From: Phallusia mammillata
Taxonomy: Eukaryota; Chordata; Ascidiacea; Phlebobranchia; Ascidiidae
NCBI GenBank assembly: GCA_003260075.1
Contig: QLIY01000890.1
Span: forward strand, 1 to 64,000
Length of the DNA stretch: 64,000 bases
Direction: 5' to 3'
In this document: piece after piece, positions 49,363 to 60,521 of the stretch
Layout of the letters: each line of letters starts with the position of its first letter
How positions within the stretch are numbered: position 1 is the first letter of the stretch
The notes under the pieces: model-generated
Told to the model about the DNA's origin: nothing
Databases searched by the model: none
The model's input: the letters and a program-made list of their open reading frames with translations, nothing else
Made by a program: the position numbers and the translations under genes

Positions 49363-51005
49363 TTTTAGATGAAGGGCAAGAAACCATAAGTTTATTGTAT
49401 TGTTGTTTTATCCTGTGGTTTTGGCTTACACTGTTATCGATAAAGTCTATTAAAACGTCACGTGATGCTATAGTACGTCATATCCTTCATCTATACCTAC
49501 GCACGCTAATGTGTAAGAGCAGTGCACATCGCTTAACTGGAAATAAACTTTAAAAGGTCGTTGGATTTGTAATGAATCTTTTGTGTACCAGTAAGGGCGG
49601 CTCAGTTGCAGAGCTCTTGTTTTCTAGCTGTAGTTCATTGTTAGAGTTAGGTAGTATCATTCTTTTGATTTTCTTTTCATTTCAATGTTCTTGCTCTATT
49701 AGACGTTAATAAAAAAAGAACTTGCATTATAAAACAAATTTAAAATCTTTTATATTTTCTGTACATTTAGCTAAATTCCGATAGGTGGCGCAGAAGCTGA
49801 ATTATTTATTTAGCGGATAAACATGGGACCGTCTCGCGGGCTACCAAAAACCATTTCAGGTAAAGTGTTTTAAGTTGACAGATTAACACATTAAAAAGTT
49901 GTAATTACTGTAAAGCAAAAGTGTAACAATACATATTGTGAAACTAACTTAGACTTCTAAATAAAGTTACGAACTTTAACATAAATGTATAAGTAGGCGA
50001 AGTCATTTACCAGTTGAGTGAGGTTGAAAAACGATTCTGAATTGAAACATACAACTCGAAAAGTTTCTATAATTTTGTTCCATGCCTTTCCAAATGTATT
50101 TCTCGAAATAATAAAATGTAACTTGTTACTGCCCAAGAATATGCAGACCTAATGTAACGCTTTTGACGGTTAGATTTTTGCCCAGTCTATTACATTGTGC
50201 CCCGAAATGACGAAACCAAAGTACATTTGACAGAAACCTATACAAGATCATTATAATGTATTACATTAAAAGAGACGTAATTAATTCACAAAACTGAGAC
50301 AAAAACTACTCAGGCGTATTGTTTCACCAATTTTTTTACCTCACTAATATGAGTTGAGGAGCGAACAAACAAGTTACGTCAACTTTTCAAGCAACTTTCG
50401 TCCAGGGATGGAACCGACTGTTTATGAAAAGTCATACGCTTTATGTCCAATATTTAAAAAAATTATGAGATACTTGTTCCGATGTTCGGAAGATTTGTTT
50501 TCATTCTAAGCATTGTTTTTGTTATTCTCTTTGACATTTTATTGCAAAAATCAATGTCAATTTTTTTTGTATAAGTTACCACACAACTGCGTTTACGAAC
50601 TTTAAAAACAACATATCACGTTCTGCTCAAACACAAATCTCAATTTGGGAAGTTTGCAAAGGCACTTCGTATTTAAAAGAAATATCATCAGCTGGTTCTG
50701 TCACATGTATGTTCAGAACTATATCCATCATTTGGTTTATTATGAATTAAGATGTTCATCAAGAAAAGGAAAATTACTATTTACAAGCAAAATCATCACT
50801 CACACCAAATTAAAAACCAGAAACTTTAAAAACAAACAGAATACAAAAGCGAGAACAAAAAGAAAATATTAAATGTAGGGGGATTTAAATATATAAGACT
50901 GTTCCGATCCGCCGACAACAAAGGGCATATTATGTACAGAAAAACTTTTTGTCGTCAAAATACTCGCAAACAATGGTTCTCCCGATAAAAGTGATGCAAA
51001 TAATA
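49363..51005. other. Gene-free stretch downstream of copy 5
   Basis: It holds a copy of repeat C (49430-49590) and, at about 49775-49810, a segment with CGATAGGTGGCGCAG homologous to 40695-40740. The GPCR 3' untranslated region should occupy the right end on the minus strand. I see no further gene. Confidence 0.45.
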
Positions 51006-54000
51006 TTACATAGTAACGAGTTCGGTATTAGTCCGGCGAGCATAAGAAGCACGAGCTTTCTTACATTTCTCCAAAACGCTGTCAATCAAAGATGAATAAA
51101 GCAACGGATTGAGGGCGCTGTTGATCGGAAGCAAAACCGCAGCTGCAAGCACATAAACGATGTCCGACAATACTACACCACCAAGCGACAAATAACTTAG
51201 GATGCAAATCGGAATCCAGCAACAAAAATCGGTCAGAAGCAATCTGGATATTCGCTTTTGCATTTTAGCGCTCGTATCATTGCTTTTTGCCTCGGTCATG
51301 CGATTGCTGCGACGATAAATAAGAATATAAGCGACTACCATGAAAATAAACAAGACAAAATCGACTGTGATAATGAACAGTGAATATCCCCAAGCTGCAT
51401 GACCCCCCCCCCCCCCCCCCCGTTGTTACAAAGTAACCAGATGCAAAATCAATTGTGGGAATGATGGCATTGACCAAAGCAGCACACCAAGTTAAAAAAC
51501 ACCCCAACACAATCCACTTAGACCCAAGTGACATAGTAAGAAATGGCTTCCACACAGACACAAGTCGATAGACTGATATCAATGCCATGGTTAAAGCCGA
51601 AGTCTGAGATGAAATGACACACAGTGCGCCCCCCCCCCTGGCAATCATTTCCTTCTGATTGGAGAAGACAGTGTTACGAGAGCTGATACCCCCCCCCCCC
51701 ACGCTGGTTTTGGCGTAGTAACCAAACTCTCCTTTGATGGATTGCCCCGACATGTTAATGTCGATGACTCGTTTAGCGTCGTGCCATGATAGCAAGGTGC
51801 TGTTGGTGGGTGATATACGTTGTGCCAAAAGCATCGCAGCTTCAAAAGAAGCAAAATCACGTTTGTGAACGAAATTAGGAAACCAGATTGTTGTTACAAA
51901 GTAACCAGATGCAAAATCAATTGTGGGAATGATGGCATTGACCAAAGCAGCACACCAAGTTAAAAAACACCCCAACACAATCCACTTAGACCCAAGTGAC
52001 ATAGTAAGAAATGGCTTCCACACAGACACAAGTCGATAGACTGATATCAATGCCATGGTTAAAGCCGAAGTCTGAGATGAAATGACACACAGTGCGCCTA
52101 AGATCGAGCATTGTGTGCTTGAACGCCATTCAGAATCAAAATAACAATAACTCCCAGAAAACTGGACACCTTTGACTGCAACAGCAAGTAAGTAGATTCC
52201 CATTAACATGTCGGAAACTGATAGGTTGACAATGAATATTTGAGTGCATTTATTTACGCAATTGTCGGTATTCCAATTCAGATATGTCTTTTTAACAGCG
52301 GTTGCCGCCACTATAAAATTGCCAATCAATGCAAGGATGCCCATAAACCATACGAACGCAGTCAAAATAGGGTTGGCAATCATTTCCTTCTGATTGGAGA
52401 AGACAGTGTTACGAGAGCTGACACGTGGGCATTCGTCGCACAAGCATTCATCTGACAGGTCGTAGCAGTCAATCACGCCATCGCACACCTGCTTCCTTGA
52501 GATGACCAGTTGCTTGTCAAGGCAAAGGAAACATCGGAATTCTCCGTTGACGAAACACATATCAGAATTGTCAGCGCACTGGGCATCTTGGTCGTAAAGA
52601 TTGATCTGTGACAAGCTACATGGAAATGTNTTTATCGTCACAGTCGTAGTTTCCATCGCAAACTTTCATGACGTCAATACTCGACAAACCTCCATTGTTA
52701 CAAATATAGCGTTTGGGACAAATTGATTCGTTGTAGAAGCTGCCTCGCATTCCGTCACACATCCAGTGTTGTTCTGCATCTGACATAAATTGGGTGTCAT
52801 TGCAGAACGCTTGTGGTTTTGGGCAATTATGGCACTCATCAGTGGCATTTAAACATTCAGGTCTTCCATCGCATGCTACTCCTAATGTATTGCTCTTGGG
52901 ACATATTATAGAGTCAATTTGTGGATAGCAATGTTTGCTGTTACTCATGTTCAAGCAATTCACCGATTCGTTGCACAACACAGAATCTATTGGAAGGCAA
53001 TCTGTTTGGTTGTAGCAGTGCATATGACCTGGTGGACAAGTTGACTGGGAATCGCCAAGGACAGCTTTGCACACCGTCTGATTCTCGCACAAGCATTCAT
53101 CTGACAGGTCGTAGCAGTCAATCACGCCATCGCACACCTGCTTCCTTGAGATGACCAGTTGCTTGTCAAGGCAAAGGAAACATCGGAATTCTCCGTTGAC
53201 GAAACACATATCAGAATTGTCAGCGCACTGGGCATCTTGGTCGTAAAGATTGATCTGTGACAAGCTACATGGAAATGTTAACCAATATCCAAGACATTTA
53301 AAACTCGGTTTCGCATAATTGTTGTAGTCATCTGGTGTCATATATGGACAAAAAGCAATCAAAGCGATTTGATAGCCTATGTTAGGATCTAGATAAAAAG
53401 TAGAAGATGATAAGTCCTGTGGTTGGCATTGAGGAATGTTGCAAATCCAGTAGTCATCAGTACAAACTTTGTCCTTGTGTCCTTCACACGGTCTGTGATG
53501 CTGAACGCAATGTGAAGAATTGTTTGGTTGGTACCTCAAAAACCTTTTCATCGATTTTTCACTGGTGCAATTCATTAAGATATGTGCGCAGTTTAAACCA
53601 TAAGCCTGTGCTAAATGATAGTCGCAAGGTTCGTCGCTTTCATCAATGCAGTCCGGTTTACCATCGGCCACTGTTGTGTTAGGTATGCATTGCCCAGTAG
53701 CAGGACAGATCTGATCAGCATAGATGCATCCGCACATTACTTGATAACCACTACATGTGCAATTGGTTTCGTCGCTGCCGTCACCGCAGTCAAAAATCCC
53801 GTTGCATTTTAAAGATAAAGGAATGCATTTAGAATCGCACTCAAATTCATTCTCCCAGCAAGGGCAGTTGACTTCATCGCTGTAATCTTTGCAATCATCG
53901 ACCCTGTCACATACTTTGGAACTTGACAGGCAGCCACGCAATCCAGCACACGTGTTACTTTCGTAACAAGCACATTGAAACTCATTTACTGGGCAAATGC

Positions 54001-54633
54001 AATTCACTTCGTCTGTTCCATCCAAGCAGTCGTAGATGCCATCACATATTTGTTTCTTTTCATAACATCCAAGCCCATACGTGCAATTACTGTCCCTTGG
54101 AAAACAGCCGCATTGGAATTGGTTTGCTTTGCACGTCGCAGTTACATTGTTGTCTTCACATCTGTCGACTGGCACACATTCAGACGCATTAAATGTAGTT
54201 GAAATGTTGTCAGGTCTTGTTGCTGGGCAACCACAGGAAACCTCTTGGGAGCTGCAAAAATACCGCCAATGCCGACATTCCTCTGTAAAAATAGTGATTA
54301 CACTTAACAGGCATAGGAGTGCAAAAAACCTAAATCAGTTATTTATTTATTTGCCAAAAGGAGTCGTTAACTACACTTCTGATAAACGAATAAGTCACTT
54401 GCAGTGGTGAAAAATTAACTGCTATTAATAAAATGGTACCGAGCTTGGCAAAGTTGCGTTGCACCTGCTGTCTTGCGTTTTTTACCACACCGTAACATAC
54501 TCACAGTCCTGTGCATTTCCTAACAGTTTAATCTAGGAAAAATCTAAATTTACTTACCGTAAGTGACAAAACCGTCGGATGGAAAGTTGTTGATCAACAG
54601 TACGAAAGATAACAATAGCACAAACCTAACCAT
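51006..54633 (-). CDS. LDL-receptor class A repeat GPCR (mis-joined in this sequence)
   Basis: Exon 1 is 54633-54558 (signal peptide MVRFVLLLSFVLLI), then a large exon from 54282 to the stop at 51006. The ectodomain has about seven LDLa-like modules with the ICDG..DC.DGTDE and CNGIFDCGDGSDE pattern (calcium-binding acidic residues intact in several). A rhodopsin-family domain follows: TM1 ILTAFVWFMGILALIGNFIV, TM2 VNLSVSDMLMGIYLL, TM3 ending SVYRLVSVWKP in place of DRY, and TM7 LPINSALNPLLYSS. This layout recalls the relaxin-receptor/GRL101 group; no leucine-rich repeats were seen. An N at 52630 and C runs at 51403, 51629 and 51689 mark joins. 53091-53278 is repeated at 52436-52628, 51891-52098 at 51421-51628, and 52374-52425 at 51639-51690. 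About a dozen residues of extracellular loop 2 are missing. One continuous gene is likely in the animal. Confidence 0.85.
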
Positions 54634-54936
54634 ATTTCACCTGCTAAATTGTTGAGTAGTCTGAACACAAAACAAGACATATATTGTTTGCTCAAAACAA
54701 AACCTTTTACAAAACCTTTGAACTAATTTGGTGATAATTGCTAAGTATCGCTATTTATGGTCAAGATAAACTAAATTTCTGAGTTGTTAAACCCTATGGA
54801 TACTTTTTATCTTTTGTGCTTGCAATTTACAACAAAAGAACAACAGCATATCTTTAAGCAAAAGTTTATTCCAGCTCCAACATGTTGCGCTTCTTTACAT
54901 ACTTTTCCGATCATAAGCCACAACAATATACTAAAC

Positions 54937-55215
54937 CAGGGGTCGGCAACCTTTTTGGCGACACGTGCCAATTTGCTTGTTATTTCCATATGTTAATGAC
55001 CTCGCGAGCCAACGTTTTTCGAAATAATAGTGGTTCGTGCCAGCAGATATCAATAATAAAGAGAAAGCAGAGTGTTATGTGCATGTAAGGCTGAATTTTA
55101 TGACCGTAGCATGATAAAACTATAAACAAGCAGTGCAACAGGTTAAATTGTCACGTCAATCAAATCGGTTGGCGTGCCATGAAAAACCACGCGTGCCAGA
55201 GGTTGCCGACCCCTG
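54937..55215. mobile_element. hAT-type MITE, 279 bp
   Basis: Perfect inverted ends CAGGGGTCGGCAACC with the 8-bp duplication TACTAAAC at 54929-54936 and 55216-55223. It lies about 300 bases upstream of the GPCR start codon, so it could affect that promoter. Confidence 0.95.
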
Positions 55216-57219
55216 TACTAAACCATCTAATGCTTGGCATGAGTAGGGGGAAGTCGCTGATCAAACGTCATTTATCTCAAGCTTATATCAATCAAGCTTT
55301 TTCGGTTGCAAATTGTTCTGGCATAAACCGGATAGAACACATTTTTAGAATCGATTCACATATGAACCAATCCATAGTAAGTATAGTTGTTTAATCCATG
55401 AAAATGTGCCAACAATGATTTTTGTCAAAACGTGCTGCCGATAAAATAGCGTAACTCGAGTTCGATTTTTCCTCGGGTTTATCAGTGCTTACAAATTTGT
55501 GCAAGTTACTTATACTTCCTCCTGTCTTGTCTAACGTTTCTCGAAATTACTTGTTTGATACAAATCATGTGAAAAGTGCATCAGCATTCAAGTTGTGCAA
55601 GTTATTCTGTTTCAGATTAAAAACCGCATTTACGATAACAATTATATTCCACTACTATACTTTTAGCATTCTGATTTAAAGATAATTCCTTGAACAAGCT
55701 TCTAACGTTTGGTATGAATTACTCTTTAAGCATCACAGCAACAGCGGTTTTACCTCTCAACGGCAGATGCGACAAAAATATGGGTAAAAAGTTCGGAAGA
55801 GATATCATAAACATCCTGCCGCGTTTCAGCAATAAACTGCCTCTGTTGGAGAAACTAGTTTATATGAGACCAAAGTAGAGCAACCAAGTGACAAGTAATC
55901 AAATAATTCACCCTTTCATTATTGTTTCATTTGCTGTTACTGATTAGTTTGCAGATACGTTCTGTCACAAAGAACAATTTTGTCACAAAAGATTAGTTTG
56001 CAGATACGTTTCTGTCACAAAGAACAAGAACAACAAAATTTTTTACTAGCCTGCATGTTCGTGGCGTAGACAAAATATCGCTGTTAACGTTTGTGGCGAA
56101 GATGCCGGGATAAAGCAACAAACGCTTATGTTACGTGAAAACGTCAACGGAAGTAATTTGCAATATTTTTTTGATTTTTGTTTAGTTTAAAAGCGACAAC
56201 GCAAAATTAAAGTCTAAATAATGTCAACCAAATCCTGTACAAATGCGTTTGTTGTGTTGTATCATAGATCCCATGAATTTCTGCGAATTTCTATATATAC
56301 CTTCACTTGAAACACAAGAGGAAGTCATTGCACGTGCATCCTGTCTTCACCCCAACAACTGATCAGCAATAATTAACACGTTGACTGTCAACTACGAGTT
56401 ATCTCGTAGTTGCCGATCTAGCCAGACTTGCCAGATACGAGTATACTCGTAGTAGACATTTTTGATTATAACGCGCTTAAAACGAGCTGGCCTCTCGAAC
56501 TAACGTCGTGGATGCGTTGTGGCAACATCGAGACACCCTACATTAGCATGTTACCTACGAACTCGTAAGCATGGCACCAGCGAAGAAAAATATTTCGACT
56601 TCCTGATTTTAGAAAGTCACTAAAACATATTAGGCAAATTTGAGCACAACATAGGAATGTCCCTTGGTAGTCAACGTGTTGGAAACCGGGTTAGCTCAGT
56701 TGCGGTTAAGCTGTTCTATTAAAGTCAATGACTTCCTATAAAAAGTTGTATGCGGTTGCAACACTAACACTATATGAGTTTGACTGATAGAAACACGATC
56801 ATGTTCTGTTTGTATTCAACAATCTGGAATTAAACCTTTTTAATTGATTGTGCAACAGTGGTGAGCAGATGCTCAACCTATTTAATTTTCCTTTGTGTGT
56901 TTTAAACTGATTTTTTTTTAAATACTCTCTTTGTCGGTAATAGACTGAACTACAAACATTCCAATGGCTGCAAACGAACACATCAAAGTGCAATAAGGCA
57001 AACAGTCGTTTTGATGATTCAAATCCAAGATATGTCTTCATTTTGATCAATCCAAATCTGAACAAAACTGTAGCAAGAACATCAGTTACAAGCGCTTTAC
57101 GTAAAAGGAACAGAAGGATCATAGGTACGTGTACACAAATAAAATAAAGCGGGTAAAGCAGTAAAGGTATTTTTAAAGTATTGGTAACATGTGACATAAT
57201 AAAAGAAAACCACAAAGAG
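55216..57219. other. Gene-free stretch between the GPCR and its partial copy
   Basis: It contains a direct repeat of GATTAGTTTGCAGATACGT (about 55943 and 55989, each followed by TCTGTCACAAAGAACAA) and the MITE-like element at 56377. At 56688 GGTTAGCTCAGTTGCGG resembles a tRNA A box. No coding exon recognised. Confidence 0.4.
56377..56678. mobile_element. MITE-like element with palindromic core, possibly piggyBac-like
   Basis: CACGTTGACT at the left is matched by CACGTTGACT read from the right end. The left flank is TTAA and the right flank TTGG, so a piggyBac TTAA duplication is possible but imperfect. Inside lie a hairpin with 8-base arms (ACTACGAG ... CTCGTAGT, 56391-56410) and a perfect 16-base palindrome (TACGAGTATACTCGTA, 56436-56451). 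Confidence 0.45.
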
Positions 57220-57660
57220 TTAAATGGCAACGAGTTCAGAAGTATTTCGGCGAGCAGAATCCACATGAAATTTCTTACATTTATTCACAGAGCTGTCAAT
57301 CACGCAGTTGAATAAAGCAACGACCCCCCCCCCGCTGTTGATCGGAAGCAAAACCGCAGCTGCAAGCACATAAACGATGTCTGATAATGGTACGCCACCA
57401 AGCGACAAAAAGCTAAGCATGCAAATCGGAATCCAGCAACAAAAATCGACCAAAAGCAATCTGGATATTCGCTTCTGCATTTTGGCGCTCGTATCATTGC
57501 TTTTTGCCTCAGCCATGCGATTGCTGCGACGATAAATAAGAATATAAGCATGAAAATAAACATGACAAAATTCAATGTGATAATAAACAGTGAGTATCCC
57601 CAGGCCGCATGGCTTTCTGAAGCAAAGAGTCTTGGCAAACACACGCTGGTTTGACGTAAT
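57220..57660 (-). pseudogene. Broken partial copy of the GPCR (TM5 to C-terminus)
   Basis: It aligns with the 3' third of the receptor at 51006: TSVCLPRLFASE, a fifth helix, YILIYRRSNRMAEAKSND, WIPICMLSFLSLGG and AAAVLLPINS. Seven bases (GACTACC in the intact gene) are missing between 57549 and 57550, which shifts the frame in the fifth helix. A C run at 57324-57333 interrupts it near the seventh helix, and the rest diverges (KFHVDSARRNTSELVAI). No LDLa modules or helices 1-4 are present. Upstream of about 57655 the homology stops abruptly and segmental repeat A begins. It is most likely a non-functional duplicate, though it supplies the loop-2 residues that are missing from the main copy. 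Confidence 0.8.
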
Positions 57661-57978
57661 TTTACGAGTTTCTTTCCAGGCATTAGAAAATAACTTGAGC
57701 GTTAATTCTTTTCGTTTAAATCTTTGGAACTTTTTGTTTTAACCGTCTGACTGAACAATCCATTAGCACAGTTATTATCGCTTTATTGAAAGAGAACGGT
57801 TTCAAATTGAGCATTGTAGAACTAAAACGTGTAGGCCTATTTGAAATCGTGGCTATAACTTTCAATTTATTCTGTAACAAAAGTACAATGGTTAGGAAAG
57901 CTATAATAAGTTGCATGTAATAGAACGGATTGATAATTATTTCCCGTTATTTGCTCACTATTAATATATGTTATAAAC

Positions 57979-58387
57979 CAGTTGTTCCCAAACTTTTTCA
58001 TATTTTTTTCAAAACGGTCCGTTTGCCATTATTTCGAGGGCTCGCGGTCCTTAGGCCTCAATGTGTATTTCACACAAACGAAAGTTGATTGCAGGATTTT
58101 AGCCAGTTATGCAAAATTGCGCATAACAATCATCCAAAGACATCACAAACAGGACAAAAGAACATCGATTGTGCGCGAACAATTGCATTTTTGATAGTTG
58201 TCATTCAATAAACGCCATTGTTTAGCAATGGAGACAGTCGATTCCCAATTCCTCTTTGATTTAAACTTATTTAGTGGCACAAACTGACGCCAAATAAGAT
58301 TATTAAGCTACTCAACCGCTTCGCGGTCCCCCTAAAATTGCCTCACGGACCCCTAAAGGATCGCGGACCCCAGTTTGGGAACCGCTG
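57979..58387. mobile_element. hAT-type MITE, 409 bp
   Basis: Ends CAGTTGTTCCCAAACTT and, from the right, CAGCGGTTCCCAAACTGG. The 8-bp duplication TTATAAAC is at 57971-57978 and 58388-58395. It is inserted into the segmental repeat that continues on both sides. Confidence 0.93.
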
Positions 58388-58905
58388 TTATAAACAGATT
58401 GTGCTGTCTCATGAAGTTAAAAGTCTTAACTTGTTTTCCCCAACGTGTGTTGTCATAATTTTTATTACGACAGGGTATCATCACGATTATCATTTAAACG
58501 CCAATGAACTAATAAGGTGAACATATGCACATACTGGGATCAGCCATGAAGCGATCATGCAGACCTGCGATCACGGCATACTTATAAAAGCTAGATTACG
58601 GCATACTTTTAAAAGCTAAAGCTAGATATTTCTAGCCTGGGACCTGGGCCTTGCTGTATGCGAATGATTGGGATGACGCCCTCAATAAGCCCGGCGTACT
58701 ATATAGTCACATGAAACGTCACTGAAGCGATTAATAATTACTATCTATTTTGATCACGTGTTTTTGTGAGGTTGTTTCAACTAGATTAACCAACATGTTT
58801 TGTTTGTTGTATAAAAATTTTGACATTAACTGGAAGCATTTGCAGGCAGGTTTTAAAAAGTAATTAGAAGACAATATGAAAACAAGATTGGAAATGACTG
58901 GCTTA

Positions 58906-59053
58906 GACTGTTGCAACATTGATAAAACCTCTTAAAACGTCACATGATGAACTTATGATACGTCATATCCTTCCCCCCCCCCCGACTGTTGCAACATTGA
59001 TAAAACCTCTTAAAACGTCACATGATGAACTAATTGTACGTCATATCCTTCAT
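58906..59053. repeat. Duplicate flanks around a C run
   Basis: GACTGTTGCAACATTGATAA and the following 48 bases occur on both sides of C at 58973-58983. It lies within segmental repeat C. Confidence 0.75.
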
Positions 59054-60345
59054 CTATATACCTACGCACGCTAATGTGTAAGATCAGTGCACATCGCTTA
59101 ACTGGACATAAACTTTAAACGGTCGTGGAATTTGTAATGAATCGACAATACAGAGAGCAAGTCAGTCAGACGGGAATGTGATGTTATCCAAAAGTTAATT
59201 CAATTCTTTTCATTCATGCTTACAACCTTTAATCGGAGAATCTGTAGATTGAATAGCAGCGAATCTATTTTTAGTTCGACACACCTTCGGGAAATTAGGA
59301 TTGCAGCCAGTTGGTGTACACTGTACAGCAGGAGTCACCAAACTACGGCCCGCGAGGTCATTTCATCCGGCCCGCGACCAGCTTTTTTGGTTTGTCAAAT
59401 CGTATTGATAACTTTGTAACTTTCAAAAATTAATCTACTCCTCACGAAAGATTTCCTGTGTGAATATGTAGAATAATATTACACAGTTTTACAGGAACAC
59501 AACGCCCAGAATTGATCCAAAGTCTGTAAGTTACGTCACAGACAAGACTACAAGCGTCAATTGTGCGCAAACAATTGCCTTCTTTTGTTACTTGTAACGT
59601 AATATGCAAGTATTGCTTGTAATGTGAGGCGACCTATATAATTTAACAGTCGCATCACCAGGTTTTAAATGGGATTGTAAAAAGACCATATCTTGGCGCA
59701 TCTAGAAATATCGCCTTGCAGCTAAGTTAAAGGAAAGACGGCGCTAGGACATGAAAACTATGTGGCCCGCGCGAATCAATTTTAATCTAATCCGGCCCGC
59801 AGCGAAAAAAGTTTGGTGACCTCTGCTGTACAGCATGAACAGTTTGCTATAGTTTAATAGAGAGTGCAGTGCTAAACTTGCTGTCGAAACAGCAGTTGAT
59901 TTTTATTGCTTTACAAGTGAATGTAAGCTGTTGAATAGTTTTCCTTCCAAAGTATTTTCTGAATCGCTTGTTGACACTTGTAGGCTAAAGGCTGCCCTCT
60001 GTCACAGTGCAAATCAGAACAAATCTCGCAATCCCCCCCCCCATACCTACGCACGCTAATGTGTAAGATCAGTGCACATCGCTTAACTGGACATAAACTT
60101 TAAACGGTCGTGGAATTTGTAATGAATCTTGTAAAAACGACAATACAGAGAGCAAGTCAGTCAGACGGGAATGTGATGTTATTCAAAGGTTAATTTAATT
60201 CCCTTCATTCATGCTTACCACCATTAATCGGAGAATCTGTAGATTGAGTAGCAGCGAATCTATTTTTAGTTTGACACACCTTCGGGAAACGAGGATTACA
60301 GCCAGTTGGTGTACACTGTACAGCAGGGGTCACCAAACTACGGCC
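59052..60345. repeat. Two versions of one locus, with and without most of a hAT element
   Basis: 59052-59346 recurs at 60043-60345 after C at 60033-60042. The first version continues through the complete element at 59329-59825 and on to CAAATCTCGCAA at about 60020. The second keeps only the first 19 or so bases of the element and then joins CAAATCTCGCAACGCG directly. This looks like two haplotypes, one with an internal deletion of about 700 bases. Confidence 0.65.
59329..59825. mobile_element. hAT-type MITE, 497 bp
   Basis: Ends CAGGAGTCACCAAACT and, from the right, CAGAGGTCACCAAACTT. The 8-bp duplication CTGTACAG is at 59321-59328 and 59826-59833. Same family as 48829-49362. A homologous segment at 47215-47310 has the flanks without the element, a paralogous empty site. 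Confidence 0.93.
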
Positions 60346-60521
60346 CCACAAATCTCGCAACGCGATTTCATAGGGCACGCAGCAGGTATAATGTTGATAT
60401 ACCCTGACTTTGCTTGATCTTTATGGGAATATAATATTAATGGTCTCAAGCAAACGTTTGTAGCGTAGAAAGAAATTAATAATAGCATCTTGTACCGTGG
60501 GGTCCAAGTCTACTGTACCCC

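Noticed and set aside
49227-49553. 108-codon open frame
   Set aside because: It begins inside the hAT element at 48829-49362 and runs into a segmental repeat; not transposase-like.
56688-56725. tRNA-like A box (GGTTAGCTCAGTTGCGG)
   Set aside because: No B box at the right distance and no cloverleaf could be drawn; at most a tRNA-derived SINE remnant.
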